Source of the DNA: Synanceia verrucosa
Lineage: Eukaryota; Chordata; Actinopteri; Perciformes; Synanceiidae
NCBI GenBank assembly: GCA_029721515.1
Contig: CM056562.1
Location: 4,433,593-4,497,592, forward strand
Direction of reading: 5' to 3'
DNA length: 64,000 bases
Within the stretch, counting starts at the first letter, position 1. Every line of letters starts with the position of its first letter. This document shows, piece after piece, positions 48,227 through 62,923 of this stretch. Position numbers and translations under genes: made by a program. The notes beneath the pieces are model-generated. The model was not told the DNA's origin and searched no databases. It saw nothing but the letters and a program-made list of their open reading frames with translations.

Positions 48227-50005
48227 ACACACTCCTCATAAAAGCTCCCTTCTAATTTCTTTCATTCACTAACACTATTGATACGTAATAAAAACCCACA
48301 ATAATACGGAAAAAAGTTAGTTTTCAATGACGCGCGTTCACAGATTCAATCATTATAATCGGACAGTTTCATAGCTCACCCGTCCTTTGTTTAAAAACCA
48401 GTGCGTGGAATTATTATTACTTATCATGGTGCAAAATCGTCGCGTTGTTTTTCTGCGTCTTAACTGATGACGGAGTTCTCTTAATCACGGACGCAATGAT
48501 TTCTTACAACGAGGAGGAGATTACTATTTGAAACTCTGAAAGATTTTGAGCTCACTTTACATGTTTTGAACAAGAAGGCTGCAGAGAAGCCGGCTAACCT
48601 GCAGCGGTAAAGAATGCAGCCACAACATACAGTGTATCTGTAGGATTGTGTATATATATATGTATACTTTTCGTTCTGTATCAATAAAAAATGTGGACTA
48701 TGGCGTTAATGACTCACTATACAGTGTGTGATTAATAATTTTCACTCCGCAGAATTAAATGGTAACCGTAATTCATCTAGAATTGCCTGTGCAGGAAGTA
48801 GTGTTGTGTCCTTCAAGAACGATTCTTTTGAGTGAACCAACTTAACTGAATCACTTCCTGGACTGATTCGGTTCTTTCTCAGTTCACTTGAGTTCAGTCT
48901 CAGTGTGGTGGCCGGGAGTCGAACTGCCTCGTTCGTTCGTTAGTTCATGACTCGTGACTCTTCGATGAACGACCCAGCCAGCGAGGGGAGGGGGACTCAC
49001 TGAACGAACGAGTGATTCTAGCAGCTGCAGCGATTCGTTCACTGAACTCACAGCGAGTTCGTTGCTCCTCGGAAGGGAGGGGTAGTCACTCAGTCAGTCC
49101 CGCGAGGATGAACTAGAAGCGGGGATAAACTGTCATGGCGCTGACATGTTTCTTTGAGCTAAAGAAAATGCTAAGTGAAGCCACATTCAAACAAAGGCAT
49201 CACAGTGCTCATATTAACAGACTGAAGAGCAGAGGAGAGAGTGAGATTAACCGGTTGCACGCATTTACATTGATATTTCATTCTTAATATATTTATAATT
49301 AATTGGTTATTTAGTTTATATATTATTAATAATAGTTTAGTAATAGTAATATATTATTGATTAATAGGTTGTCATTTTACTTTTTAATGATTATTTCCCA
49401 CTTTTTTTTTTTCATTTCAGTGCAACAACAATATTTAATAACTTTAATCACATATACTATATTTGTTATTTTAAAAGGCTAGAAATGCATATAGGTCTTC
49501 AACCTATACAAACTTTTATTTTTAATCTCCCTAGTTTACGACATTAAGTAAACTTCGCAATATCAGAGTGAGGACTGACGTTGACCTGTGGTGAACGTCC
49601 TGCTTGCTGCAGTATCATGGGCAGGGTTCGGGAAATTATCTCAGTGAGTCGGTGAACGGGTCTTTTTAATGAACGATTCGTACAGAGTCAGTTCACTCAC
49701 AAGAATTGTTTCGCCCATCACTAGCGTCAAGGTGTATAGGTGGTTGTTTAAGTTGAGCTTATTACATGGCCATATTATTGTGAATTGTTGCGGAAAAAAA
49801 AGCTTGTCACAAGAATGGACACGTACATTTCTATTCTAGAGATGTTTAACGAATTCAGTTTTCCTTTAGACTATCAATTTTCGAGAATACAGGAAAAACC
49901 TTATCACGGGTGACATTTAAGCAGTTGCTTTTGGAGAACTGCGATCAATTAAAGTTGTCATAAAATTTTGCACATATACAGATCTCTAGAGACTGGTACA
50001 TCATG
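48227..50005. other. H2A 3' intergenic DNA to palindrome centre (left arm)
   Basis: Includes the GAACGA/TCGTTC-rich repeat (48780-49100) and a second such block (49640-49720). The last bases before the gap match the 3' flank of H2B in reverse. No gene is seen. Confidence 0.6.
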
Positions 50006-50505
50006 NNNNNNNNNNNNNNNNNNNNNNNNNNNNNNNNNNNNNNNNNNNNNNNNNNNNNNNNNNNNNNNNNNNNNNNNNNNNNNNNNNNNNNNNNNNNNNN
50101 NNNNNNNNNNNNNNNNNNNNNNNNNNNNNNNNNNNNNNNNNNNNNNNNNNNNNNNNNNNNNNNNNNNNNNNNNNNNNNNNNNNNNNNNNNNNNNNNNNNN
50201 NNNNNNNNNNNNNNNNNNNNNNNNNNNNNNNNNNNNNNNNNNNNNNNNNNNNNNNNNNNNNNNNNNNNNNNNNNNNNNNNNNNNNNNNNNNNNNNNNNNN
50301 NNNNNNNNNNNNNNNNNNNNNNNNNNNNNNNNNNNNNNNNNNNNNNNNNNNNNNNNNNNNNNNNNNNNNNNNNNNNNNNNNNNNNNNNNNNNNNNNNNNN
50401 NNNNNNNNNNNNNNNNNNNNNNNNNNNNNNNNNNNNNNNNNNNNNNNNNNNNNNNNNNNNNNNNNNNNNNNNNNNNNNNNNNNNNNNNNNNNNNNNNNNN
50501 NNNNN
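50006..50505. other. Assembly gap (500 N) at the palindrome centre
   Basis: Exactly 500 N. Both edges carry H2B-type 3' flank or coding sequence pointing into the gap, so at least one H2B lies partly in it. Confidence 1.
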
Positions 50506-50518
50506 CTATACAAAATAG

Positions 50519-50617
<99 letters not shown>

Positions 50618-50643
50618 AGCTGCTGTTAAAGCACCAACACAAA

Positions 50644-50659
50644 GGCTCTTTTAAGAACC
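50644..50659 (+). terminator. Mutated histone stem-loop of central H2B
   Basis: GGCTCTTTTAAGAACC: one G-to-A change breaks the third stem pair. All other H2B stem-loops in the window are perfect. Confidence 0.85.
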
Positions 50660-52493
50660 ACCCACTCCATCTGAAGAACTTTTATTGTCTCTTTAAAACA
50701 TGATGTACCAGTCTCTAGAGATCTGTATATGTGCCAAATTTTATGACAACTTTAATTGATCGCAGTTCTCCAAAAGCAACTGCTTAAATGTCACCCATGA
50801 TAAGGTTTTTCCTGTATTCTCGAAAATTGATAGTCTAAAGGAAAACTGAATTAGTTAAACATCTCTAGAATAGAAATGTACGTGTCCATTCTTGTGACAA
50901 GCTTTTTTTTCCGCAACAATTCACAATAATATGGCCATGTAATAAGCTCAACTTAAACAACCACCTATACACCTTCACGCTAGTGATGGGCGAAACAATT
51001 CTTGTGAGTGAACTGACTCTGTACGAATCGTTCATTAAAAAGACCCGTTCACCGACTCACTGAGATAATTTCCCTAACCCTGCCCATGATACTGCAGCAA
51101 GCAGGACGTTCACCACAGGTCAACGTCAGTCCTCACTCTGATATTGCGAAGTTTACTTAATGTCGTAAACTAGGGAGATTAAAAATAAAAGTTTGTATAG
51201 GTTGAAGACCTATATGCATTTCTAGCCTTTTAAAATAACAAATATAGTATATGTGATTAAAGTTATTAAATATTGTTGTTGCACTGAAATGAAAAAAAAA
51301 AAAGTGGGAAATAATCATTAAAAAGTAAAATGACAACCTATTAATCAATAATATATTACTATTACTAAACTATTACTAATAATATATAAACTAAATAACC
51401 AATTAATTATAAATATATTAAGAATGAAATATCAATGTAAATGCGTGCACCGGTTAATCTCACTCTCTCCTCTGCTCTTCAGTCTGTTAATATGAGCACT
51501 GTGATGCCTTTGTTTGAATGTGGCTTCACTTAGCATTTTCTTTTAGCTCAAAGAAACATGTCAGCGCCATGACAGTTTATCCCCCGCTTCTAGTTCATCC
51601 TCGCGGGACTGACTGAGTGACTACCCCCCCTCCCTTCCGAGGAGCAACGAACTCGCTGTGAGTTCAGTGAACGAATCGCTGCAGCTGCTAGAATCACTCG
51701 TTCGTTCAGTGAGTCCCCCTCCCCTCGCTGGCTGGGTCGTTCATCGAAGAGTCACGAGTCATGAACTAACGAACGAACGAGGCAGTTCGACTCCCGGCCA
51801 CCACACTGAGACTGAACTCAAGTGAACTGAGAAAGAACCGAATCAGTCCAGGAAGTGATTCAGTTAAGTTGGTTCACTCAAAAGAATCGTTCTTGAAGGA
51901 CACAACACTACTTCCTGCACAGGCAATTCTAGATGAATTACGGTTACCATTTAATTCTGCGGAGTGAAAATTATTAATCACACACTGTATAGTGAGTCAT
52001 TAACGCCATAGTCCACATTTTTTATTGATACACAACGAAAAGTATACATATATATATACACAATCCTACAGATACACTGTATGTTGTGGCTGCATTCTTT
52101 ACCGCTGCAGGTTAGCCGGCTTCTCTGCAGCCTTCTTGTTCAAAACATGTAAAGTGAGCTCAAAATCTTTCAGAGTTTCAAATAGTAATCTCCTCCTCGT
52201 TGTAAGAAATCATTGCGTCCGTGATTAAGAGAACTCCGTCATCAGTTAAGACGCAGAAAAACAACGCGACGATTTTGCACCATGATAAGTAATAATAATT
52301 CCACGCACTGGTTTTTAAACAAAGGACGGGTGAGCTATGAAACTGTCCGATTATAATGATTGAATCTGTGAACGCGCGTCATTGAAAACTAACTTTTTTC
52401 CGTATTATTGTGGGTTTTTATTACGTATCAATAGTGTTAGTGAATGAAAGAAATTAGAAGGGAGCTTTTTATGAGGAGTGTGTGGCTCTTAAA
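50660..52493. other. H2A 3' intergenic DNA (right arm)
   Basis: Mirror of 48227-50005, with the GAACGA-rich blocks at 50985-51065 and 51600-51910. No gene is seen. Confidence 0.6.
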
Positions 52494-52509
52494 AGAGCCT
52501 TTGGGGGAC
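52494..52509 (-). terminator. H2A 3' stem-loop (right arm)
   Basis: Minus strand GGCTCTTTTAAGAGCC. Confidence 0.95.
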
Positions 52510-52539
52510 TGGTGTCCAACAATCAGCTTGTCTCCAGAT

Positions 52540-53693
<1,154 letters not shown>

Positions 53694-53723
53694 ACTCTCT
53701 GTTGCTGCTCCACACACCACAAC

Positions 53724-53739
53724 GGCTCTTTTAAGAGCC
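53724..53739 (+). terminator. H3 3' stem-loop (right arm)
   Basis: GGCTCTTTTAAGAGCC. Confidence 0.95.
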
Positions 53740-54900
53740 ACCTCACTCTGACTGAAGGGCTCCTTCCTCCACTCAACACACCTTTCAATCTCCAATGTAT
53801 AGTCATAATATATACAGTACATTGACTCATGTGCTAAATACAGACACTGCAATCTATTACTGTGAAAAATTGAGACTACGTGTTTTTTCTATTTTTTGAG
53901 ACTCCTAAATCATCACTTTATATGAACGTAACTAGCAGAAACAATTGACTTAACCAGCGGGTGATTGTTTAGTTTCTCCATATAAAGCATGGAGATGCAA
54001 TGAGAAAGCAGTATCACTGAGAAATGCTGCGCCAAAACGCAGTGCCGTTACGCACGGCTGGAAAGATGACACCTAGAATCATTTATAGCTGGTTTCTATC
54101 TGTGTGTTAAAAAAACTCCGTGGACTGCGGAGGCCATACCATCACTTCCAGGACTCCTCGTTCTTCTTTACACTGAAATAGTTGGCTCTATATTTGGGAT
54201 TGTCGTCCTGCTGCAAATTAAATTTCTGCCATCGTGAGTATTACAGAATAAGTGCGTTTGTAACGGTGACTTATTAACTTGGATATAGTTTATATGTCCT
54301 TGCCTCAATACTGAATATGAATCAAATGGCAACAAAAGGGAAATATCACTGATTTATAATGCCTGATCAAATGAGAAGAAAGAGGAACAAATGTAAAATA
54401 ATTTCAATTTAAAAAAGAGTGATGGAAGCTTTAAAAAAGTCATAATTGAGCCTTGAACCTCATTTCCATCATGTAATAATAATAATAATAATAATAATAA
54501 ATGTGGCAGCATGTCATTGATAGTTGTTGTCAGTGTGACTGGTGGTGAACACTTGCAGTCAGGACTGAACACATGTGAGTTCAGTTCAGCAGCAGCACAG
54601 GTTCAGCACCCTGGAGAGAGACAGCAGCTCTGTCTGTGTCACTGTCACTGATCTGTGTTCATTTTTATCACATCCTCACCATGACTCTCCTTTATCCTCC
54701 ACTGGAATCATGAAGCTCACCACTGGACTTTTTACTGCTGCTTGACTGTGAGCAACAAGTCTTCAAGCAGACATGCTGTCCTTGAGTAATGCTGTTGTTC
54801 AGTAGGTGGCGCTAAAGCACCAAAGAGTTCATTCTCTCCACGAATTACCCCCCCACCCACCCTTTCCCCGTCCTGCTTTCTATCACGTCCTCAGACAGGA
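53740..54900. other. H3-H4 intergenic DNA (right arm) with (AAT)n
   Basis: Microsatellite at about 54474-54501. No gene is seen. The H4 TATA-like TTTAAA is at 54901-54906. Confidence 0.7.
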
Positions 54901-54952
54901 TTTAAAGCGCTGTGAACGCAGCAGCCATTATACTTCAGTAATAAGACATTGA

Positions 54953-55273
<321 letters not shown>

Positions 55274-55302
55274 ACACACACATCTGTTAAAAAAACAACA
55301 AA

Positions 55303-55318
55303 GGTCCTTTTAAGGACC
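55303..55318 (+). terminator. H4 3' stem-loop (right arm)
   Basis: GGTCCTTTTAAGGACC. Confidence 0.95.
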
Positions 55319-56906
55319 ACCTACTTTTTCCTTATAAAGAGTTCTTTTCCTATTAATGGTAAATTATTATCCACAATCATTGCATTATGATTTAACATGT
55401 GTGTTTTTGACTATATTATTAACAAAACAGTTTCTCTAAAGTAATTAGGTTTATAAATAAAAGCTACATTGCAGATAATTTAAATAACGAATCCATAGTT
55501 TCAATATTGTACTTAATTTCCTTTATTATTAGAATCTTTCTTTGTATTTTAAAGTGGAAGTAGTGTTGTTGTGTATTTTGTATTTCTTTATGACGCTGTA
55601 ACCCGTGAATTCCCACCATTGAGAGACTAAAGAAAATATTTTATTCTAGTCCTATTGCATTTTAAACTCTGATTATGCCTCATAGAAGCTCAACTTGAAA
55701 AATTGAAGATGAAAATGAACACAAAAACAAAATGTCAGCTACTTTGAGAAAACAAAATCTGACAATATTGAATTTGATGATATTGATATAACAGGAGTGA
55801 AGGGGGCACTGAAATGCAGCCAGTAAATGACACAAACTTTCATTTCTCAAATAACAGACGTTCAATAAGTAGGGCTACACTATTACTATTCAAATTTGAG
55901 TCCAGAGTTCCCCTTTAATATCACCCATCATGATTTACTTCAAGGAGCTTTAGATGTCACAGCTGAGATGCTGCCAACACACACAACCCTTTAATATCAC
56001 CCATCCCAGTCAACCAGATTATGAACACTGCAGGAAACAATGAGAGAGCTGTCCATGGTACCAATAATAATCTATTTATTCATTCATATGTTATATTATT
56101 AGAAACAAAGCTCTTCTGTTACTGAACTGCTGCTCCCATGGAAGCAAAACGCAAAACAAATGTCAAATAATTGATGATAATCTGATGTGATGTTACTGAG
56201 CACATTAACTGTTGTTCATCAGCACTGTTCTGTATATCAATACAAACAGTGTCCCAGCTGTCCCAGAGAGGAGACATTTATTTATCAGTGTGTTTGACCA
56301 CTAAAAACACAGAGGAGCTACTAATAATTGAAAGTGGAGCTGAGCAGAGGACATGTTCAGAGTAGCTGAATAAGCTTCAGCCATCATCAGTGTGTTTGCT
56401 GCTCCCACAATAACTTCACTTTATTCCAAACACATCAACAACACATGGTTGTTTGGACACTGAGTCACTGGACAAACATGTGGGCCAGTTGGAAAACAGC
56501 GTTTGATGAAGCTCTTGGGTATTTTTAATCATTTCAGCAGAGAAATGAGTGGGAAAAGTGGTTGAACAGTGGTGGTCACAGAGGAGAGGAGGTGATCTTT
56601 GGAGGCTCCACACACAAAATGCAGAGCTCATCAGAGCTGAACATGACTTGAATATGAAGAGACACAAGTCCACTAAGGGCTCCCTTCACTGTGAGCCTTC
56701 AGCTCTTCTCCACATTTACTTTAGAGGCTTTTATCAGTTCACAGAAAACACAAGTGACATGACTTTCACATGCTCAGAGGAGCCACGGCTGGGTTGAGTC
56801 TCCACGGTTCTCATGGTGTGTTTAAGGACAGTCCCCTGCTCCGGCCATTCAACAATCCTTTCAGTCTCTCCTGCTGAACTTTGTAGGTTCACACTTTCAG
56901 TGGAAA
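55319..56906. other. H4-H1 intergenic DNA and H1 promoter (right arm)
   Basis: Mirror of 43770-45397. GGTGTGTTTAAGGAC before H1 (about 56815) contains a TATA-like TTTAAGG overlapping a reversed H1 box. No other gene. Confidence 0.5.
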
Positions 56907-57491
56907 ATGGCAGAAGAAGCTCCAGCAGCCGCGCCGGCCAAAGCAGCCAAGAAGAAGGTGTCTCAACCGAAGAAGAGCAGCCCCAGCGTCGCTGAGCTCA
57001 TCCTGAAAACTGTGGCCGCATCCAAGGAGCGGAGCGGCGTGTCTGCTGCTGCCGTCAAGAAGGCTCTGACTGCCGGAGGCTACGATGTGGAGAAGAACAA
57101 GGCCCGCGTTAAGACCGCTATCAAGAGCCTGGTGGCCAAGGGAGCCCTGGTCCAGACCAAGGGGATCGGGGCCTCCGGCTCCTTCAAGATGAGTAAGAAG
57201 GCTGCAGAGAAACCGACCAAGAAAGCCGCTCCTAAAGCCAAGAAGCCCGCAGCTAAGAAACCTGCAGCGGCCAAGAAGCCCAAAACAGCAGCAGCCAAGA
57301 AGCCAGCAGCCACCAAGAAATCCCCCAAGAAGGCTAAGAAACCTGCAGCAGTCAAGAAGACAGCCAAGAGCCCCAAGAAGACCACCAAGAGTCCTAAGAA
57401 GGTGGCTAAAAAGGCTCCTGCAGCCAAGAAAGCCCCCGTTAAAAAAGCTGCCAAGCCCAAAGTCAAGAAAACAGCAGCCAAAAACAAGTGA
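56907..57491 (+). CDS. Linker histone H1 (right arm), 194 residues
   Basis: Same winged-helix domain as the left-arm H1, with Ala instead of Ser in [10 protein letters not shown]. The C-tail has two SPKK heptads ([14 protein letters not shown]) against four in the left arm, which explains the 14-residue difference. Another tail difference is AAKPKVKK here against AVKPKVKK in the left arm. Binds linker DNA. Confidence 0.96.
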   Translation: MAEEAPAAAPAKAAKKKVSQPKKSSPSVAELILKTVAASKERSGVSAAAVKKALTAGGYDVEKNKARVKTAIKSLVAKGALVQTKGIGASGSFKMSKKAAEKPTKKAAPKAKKPAAKKPAAAKKPKTAAAKKPAATKKSPKKAKKPAAVKKTAKSPKKTTKSPKKVAKKAPAAKKAPVKKAAKPKVKKTAAKNK

Positions 57492-57524
57492 GCTCTGATC
57501 ACAAACAAATGCTGCGACATCAAA

Positions 57525-57540
57525 GGCTTTTTTAAAAGCC
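57525..57540 (+). terminator. H1 3' stem-loop (right arm)
   Basis: GGCTTTTTTAAAAGCC. Confidence 0.95.
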
Positions 57541-58640
57541 ACCCATCTTCCTCAGAGAGCCCCTTCCTGCTTTTTCTTGCTTCATACATTTATCACACAT
57601 TATGATATCTATAAGTATTAGGATAAATTAGTTTTAGTTTATGCTGTGAGACATTGTACAACTCATTCTTGTTTAGGATAGGACTGCAAAATAGACTGAT
57701 CCATAAAAACCTCATCTCAGTAAAAAGTTAGAAGTTTACAATGTTACAATGTAAACCCTAACATTTCATTTTAAATGTAGTTGAGGTCTTAAATGGGTGT
57801 CAAATCCCTCAGCCTCCTTGTGTCCTTTTCCCATTTCATAACAGCTCATTTTTACTCATTTCATTTGCCATAGCTTGCACTGGATGGAAACTCTTTGAAA
57901 GAAGAGAAGGAATGCAGGAGAAGTAAAGTAGACAAAACCTGATTAAAAAAAAAAAAAACTTTTAAGAAACACCATACCATAAGCACATCTTCATAAAAAA
58001 ACACTAATTATAATTTCACGTTTCTTAAAATAAGTGAACTGAGCACAAACTCCTGTGAGTTTAAAATAGTAAATTATCTCCTCTCCGTTACAGGAAATCT
58101 ACATATTAATATCAGCCTGTGATCGTGTCCAATTATCTCAGTCATCAATTAAAGACGCGAGAAAACAACGCGACTATTTAGCGCATTGACTCATAAATAA
58201 CGTCACTGATTCATAGACAAAGGACAGGTAGTAGGAGGAACAAGTGATGGAGTGAGTAACGCAGCTCGGATCCTCACACAAAGCTTCATAGCTCAGCATC
58301 TCACCTGCTGCTTCTCCACTTTGACACCATGTCACACACGTGCACAGCTTCACTCGCACATGTCAACACTTTGTCTTCCTTCCATAATACTCGTTCCTTA
58401 AGAAATAATAAGTCATGCAGACCGTAATCAAGAGATGTTTAACTAGTTCAGTTATCCTTTCGGTTATCAATTTCAGAGAAGACAGAACAACCTTATCACG
58501 GGTGGAATTTAAGCAGTTGCTTTTGGAGACCTGCGATCAATTATCATTGTTATAAAAATTGGCACATACACAGATCTCTAGAGTTTAGTCAATCACTTCC
58601 GCTTTAACCAGACAAGGAAATTTCTTCAGATGGAGTGGGT
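57541..58640. other. H1-H2B convergent intergenic DNA (right arm)
   Basis: Mirror of 41997-43093. No gene is seen. Confidence 0.6.
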
Positions 58641-58656
58641 GGCTCTTAAAAGAGCC
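58641..58656 (-). terminator. H2B 3' stem-loop (right arm)
   Basis: Minus strand GGCTCTTTTAAGAGCC. Confidence 0.95.
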
Positions 58657-58682
58657 TTTGTGTTGGTGCTTTAACAGCAACT

Positions 58683-59057
58683 TTACTTGGAGCTGGTGTA
58701 CTTGGTCACAGCCTTGGTACCCTCAGACACAGCGTGCTTTGCCAGCTCACCGGGCAGCAGCAGACGGACAGCGGTCTGGATCTCCCTGGAAGTGATGGTG
58801 GAGCGCTTGTTGTAGTGAGCCAGACGGGAGGCCTCACCGGCGATGCGCTCAAAGATGTCACTCACGAAAGAATTCATGATGCCCATAGCTTTGGAGGAGA
58901 TGCCGGTGTCGGGGTGGACCTGCTTCAGCACCTTGTACACGTAGATGGCGTAGCTCTCCTTCCTGCTCTTTCTCTTCTTCTTGCCAGTCTTGCTGACGCT
59001 CTTAGAAACGGCTTTCTTGGAGCCCTTCTTGGGCGCTTTCACTGTGGTATCAGGCAT
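58683..59057 (-). CDS. Histone H2B (right arm)
   Basis: 124 residues from the ATG at 59057-59055, [20 protein letters not shown] (Thr where the left arm has Asn). Same MNSFVSD core variant. Its octamer upstream is changed by one base, so its expression may differ from the left-arm gene. Confidence 0.97.
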   Translation of the reverse strand: MPDTTVKAPKKGSKKAVSKSVSKTGKKKRKSRKESYAIYVYKVLKQVHPDTGISSKAMGIMNSFVSDIFERIAGEASRLAHYNKRSTITSREIQTAVRLLLPGELAKHAVSEGTKAVTKYTSSK

Positions 59058-59127
59058 GTTGAACAACTGGCCGCTGATAGAATCAAACGATGGACTAGAA
59101 AAGAAGCGGTCGTCTTGTATCCACTCA

Positions 59128-59165
59128 ATGCAAAGATTACTGTGCTATCACTCCAACCTGATTGG
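59128..59165 (-). promoter_or_regulatory. H2B promoter, right arm: CCAAT kept, octamer mutated
   Basis: ATTGG (reverse CCAAT) at 59161-59165. The octamer reads ATGCAAAG on the plus strand at 59128-59135 (coding strand CTTTGCAT) where the left arm has ATTTGCAT. Confidence 0.75.
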
Positions 59166-60620
59166 TTTTCTCCTGAGTGGGACTGAGCATGCGCTAAACA
59201 GGAGACCCACCCCCCCGAGCAGATGGTTTTGTTGCAGTGAACAGAGGTGTGAAAAGTGATTGATTGACTGACAAGAACAGGAAGTAAAGATGAACAGCAG
59301 CACTTTACAAGCTGATAGTTGAGAGCAAACACTCCCAAACACTGGGTCGGGGCCCACAGGAGGGACGCAGCACATTGTCCTTCATATATTTGTCAAATTT
59401 ATCTGCAGTACATTGTTGGACCACATGAGGGACTCTGACACTTTGTATTGTTCTAATAATTGAAGCCCTTATAACATTAAATCGAACATGAGAGGCGAGC
59501 GGACATTTTGATTCTTCGTAAGTCAGTGGAACTCAAGCGTTGGATTTTAAATGATGAAGGAATATGTCAATGGCGCTCAATGAGTTCATAAATTGAAGAT
59601 GCTGCCTGTCAATTATTTCATTTAATGACACACACAACCAATAGTTGATTAGCCTACAACACCCTCTGTAGTAAATTTATACAGTAGAATTAGCTTATTG
59701 GTTAGTGGGATGTAGGAAGCTCTGAGGAAAACGTGTAACAGAAGACGTGTTTATAATAATAAAATAATAATATAATTAATATATAGATTTTCATTGGCAG
59801 TAATGCCACCAGTCAGTGAATACAAGGAACATGGATAGCTCCCTCATTTGTTAGTGTGTGTGTGCCATTTTAAAGATGGAGCAAGTGAGCAAATGATTTA
59901 AACAGCGAGTGAGTGGAGGAGTGACACAAAATGGTATGAGTGACATAATGAAGGAGAGACAGGATGAGTACCACAAGTGTCTTCTGACAGGTGAATCATC
60001 AGCGAGTGCACAGAAGGTGTCCTAGCCCTCACACTGCCACTAGTTGTGGATGACACATTTACTGCAGCATTATCATCATATTTGCACATGCATTCATAAA
60101 CAACACTGTGTGGCCAGCAGCAATGAACATTCTATTTTCTTTGGTCATTTGTTTGCAGATTATGTGTTTCAGTAGTCTGGTTTCTGCCAGACAAATACGT
60201 TAATCATGTTCATTGATGGTCCAGAAAATGACTCAACCCCCCTCACTTCAGGATGAGTGTCAGCACTTCATGCTGATTCTCTGTTTCTGAACATGAGTGA
60301 CTCATTGCTCAGTTATTGCACTTCAATAACAACATTTCTTGTGAGGGTTTTCGTAACAACTGCGGGGGTAAGTGCAAGGGCTTATGGGTGATAAATGACC
60401 TTAAACTTAACGATGGTGATTTTTTTTTTGTTGCCTAATTCTGAATTAACACAAAGGGTTGCTATGGTGAGCACGCCCACTGAACACAAAGTAGCAATAG
60501 GTGACAAGTTGCGATGACAACAGGTTGTATTCTCAAATGAAAATGAAAAATAATGTTGTGAACACAGGAGGCAATCTTCCTTCTCAGCCTTTAATATGGA
60601 CACATTGGTTTACATTGTGG
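59166..60620. other. Intergenic DNA (right arm) with MITE fragment at 59505-59588
   Basis: Mirror of 40024-41471. The MITE end has lost its TTAA (GAGTTCAT). No gene is seen. Confidence 0.5.
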
Positions 60621-61076
60621 TTAACTCTTTGAGTGCCATTGACATAATATGATGTGATTCAAAATCCGACGGCTGAATGTTATTGACGTAATATGACGTC
60701 AAAGTGGTTTTTTTTCTGCTGTTTTCTCTGGGTTGCCGATCGCGGTCTCCCGCAGCCCGTGAGTAATTTTGGGGCTTCTGGGAGATGTAGTCGGAGCACA
60801 GAGTTAATATACGCCACGGAGATCAAAGCAGTGAGTGGAGATGATCGAGATTAGAGAGCAAAAAGGACGGATTCTGGAAAAAAAAGTGGTGATTTTGTTG
60901 GGAGTGGCCTCTATTCTACCTCTGATAAAACAAGAGCGGAACAAGGAAAAAACAAAAAATTTTCACGATGAAATAGAGAGTCTCTTCTTGGGTCTTGAAA
61001 GTTGACTCAAAATGGGCAAAAACGCTGGCACAAGGCACTCTCTGTTTTATAAAATGGCTAGCACTCAAAGAGTTAA
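60621..61076 (-). mobile_element. piggyBac-type MITE, copy 3 (right arm)
   Basis: Both TTAA copies intact, with ends CTCTTTGAGTGC and GCACTCAAAGAG. Motif ACTACATCTCCCAGAAGCC intact on the minus strand at 60773-60791. Mirror of 39567-40023. Confidence 0.9.
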
Positions 61077-61944
61077 TGGTGCTTCCCATACAGGCTTTTG
61101 CATTGGTATCATGCACTGTTGGGTGTATGATACTGCACTAATTCACTACATTGCTGAAGTATTTGGAAAAAAAATCATGCAACTTTGTAGTAAATATAAG
61201 ATTCCCATGCACCTCAAACCTTGTAACACACCAAGACAGAAGTTGGTCCACCCAAAGGACAAAATCCCTCTGCATTCCCTCTGAATCTCCACGATGTAAG
61301 GGCAGCCTACATACTGTTGAGCAGTGGAGTTTTGAGGTTTGAAATGACTTTCCATAAAAAAAAACTTTGGAATATTTTGACCCAGTAAAAGGGACTGAAC
61401 TCCCCTTGATATAAGTCAACTAACATTAATCTTGTATTTAAAAGTCGTTGCCTATTGGCATCTCATGAGGTTCAAGAAAAGCTCATATCTGGAAGTCAGA
61501 ATCTTTTCAAAGATCATTTTCTGTTGATCGGAGGAACGTTGATGGAACATAGTCATCACTTTTGAGCAATTACCCATTATTAGCTGTGTTTTTGCTGGAT
61601 TGCTGAAGGATGCACATCAAGCTGAAAATCATTATCCAGCAGATGCAAAAGAATGTTCCTTTCTTACTCTCATTTAAACAGAGTTGTATAAATTGAGAGA
61701 AAAATCTTGACTCAACTGTGTAAATTATAGTTAGATAACATTTTAGAGGAGACTCCCCAGGCCATGTTTTACATGCACCAATCAATTTTTAGACTTTGGA
61801 CTATTTTGCATTCATAATGTATTCCTTTCAACCTAGTCGATTGTAAATCTATAGATTTTTCCTAAAAGTCACCACAAGTTGGCATTATTTCATTTGTTTG
61901 TGTGAGTAAGTATATGGTTTTATAGTTCTCTTTTGTTTTACATT
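61077..61944. other. Intergenic DNA, nothing recognised
   Basis: Mirror of 38747-39566. It carries about 50 bp (61798-61846) absent from the left arm. Confidence 0.4.
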
Positions 61945-62431
61945 TTAACTCTTTGAGTGCCATTGACATATTTCAATGTCATTTAAAATCCAACGCTTGA
62001 GTGCCATCAATGTAATAATACGTCAAAGTGGTTTTTCGGCAGCGGTCGCCGATTGCAGTCTCCTGCAGCCTGTGTGTAATGCTGGGCTTCTGGAAGATGT
62101 AGTTGGACCGTAGGTAGACAGTATATACCACAGAGATAAAAACAGGAAGTGGAGATGATCGAGATTCGAGAGCAAAACAAAAAGATTCTGGACGAAAAGT
62201 GGTGATTTTGGTGAAAGTGTCCTCTACTTTACCTCTGATAAAACAAGAATGGAAAAAGGTAAAAACAAATTTTTTTTTATGATGAAACAGACAGTCTCTT
62301 CTTTCATTTGAACTATTCAGTGTTTTCAGAGACATAGTACAAAATATTCTTAAAATATGACTCAAAATGGACAAAAACACTGGCACAAGGCACTTTCTGT
62401 TTTAAAAAATAGGTGATTCTCAATGAGTTAA
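61945..62431 (+). mobile_element. piggyBac-type MITE, copy 2 (right arm)
   Basis: TTAA at 61945-61948 and 62428-62431, mirror of 38250-38746. Confidence 0.8.
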
Positions 62432-62895
62432 TATCTGAATTTCAGAAAAACAAAAAGGAGCCATAGCCATAATAATGTATGGAATTGGAAGTGTCATGGT
62501 GATATATTGAATTTTTCACCATATTGACCTCGGGAGTCTCTCCTTTAGTACCATATCAGATTAAATCCTCACAGCACTGGACACATGGCTGCTCTGTTCA
62601 CTCAGGTGTTGCTTGATTAGACCTCTTCTCAGGACAGAGTGTGTGTGCACAGACACGTGTTTGACATTCCCATTACTATGTTAGGCTTTTGCAAACACAT
62701 CTTTAAATTTGACATTTGTACATATACATTTCTAACTGTTTGGAATTAGGAGGCCTTTGCAAACTCTGTCAGATCACTACCTAAATCCATCCCATGTAGG
62801 AAACTAGACTAATGTATTAAGATACATTAGTTAAAAAAACAAAACAAAAAAAAAACAATGCACTTGTTGATTTTGAGAATACTTAGTTACTTTGC
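62432..62895. other. Intergenic DNA, nothing recognised
   Basis: Mirror of 37786-38249. Confidence 0.4.
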
Positions 62896-62923
62896 GGTTG
62901 CTCAGGTAACCAAATATGCAAAT
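62896..62923 (+). promoter_or_regulatory. X-box-like site and octamer upstream of TCF/LEF-like gene (right)
   Basis: GGTTGCTCAGGTAACC (62896-62911) and ATGCAAAT (62916-62923), both identical to the left arm. Confidence 0.5.
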
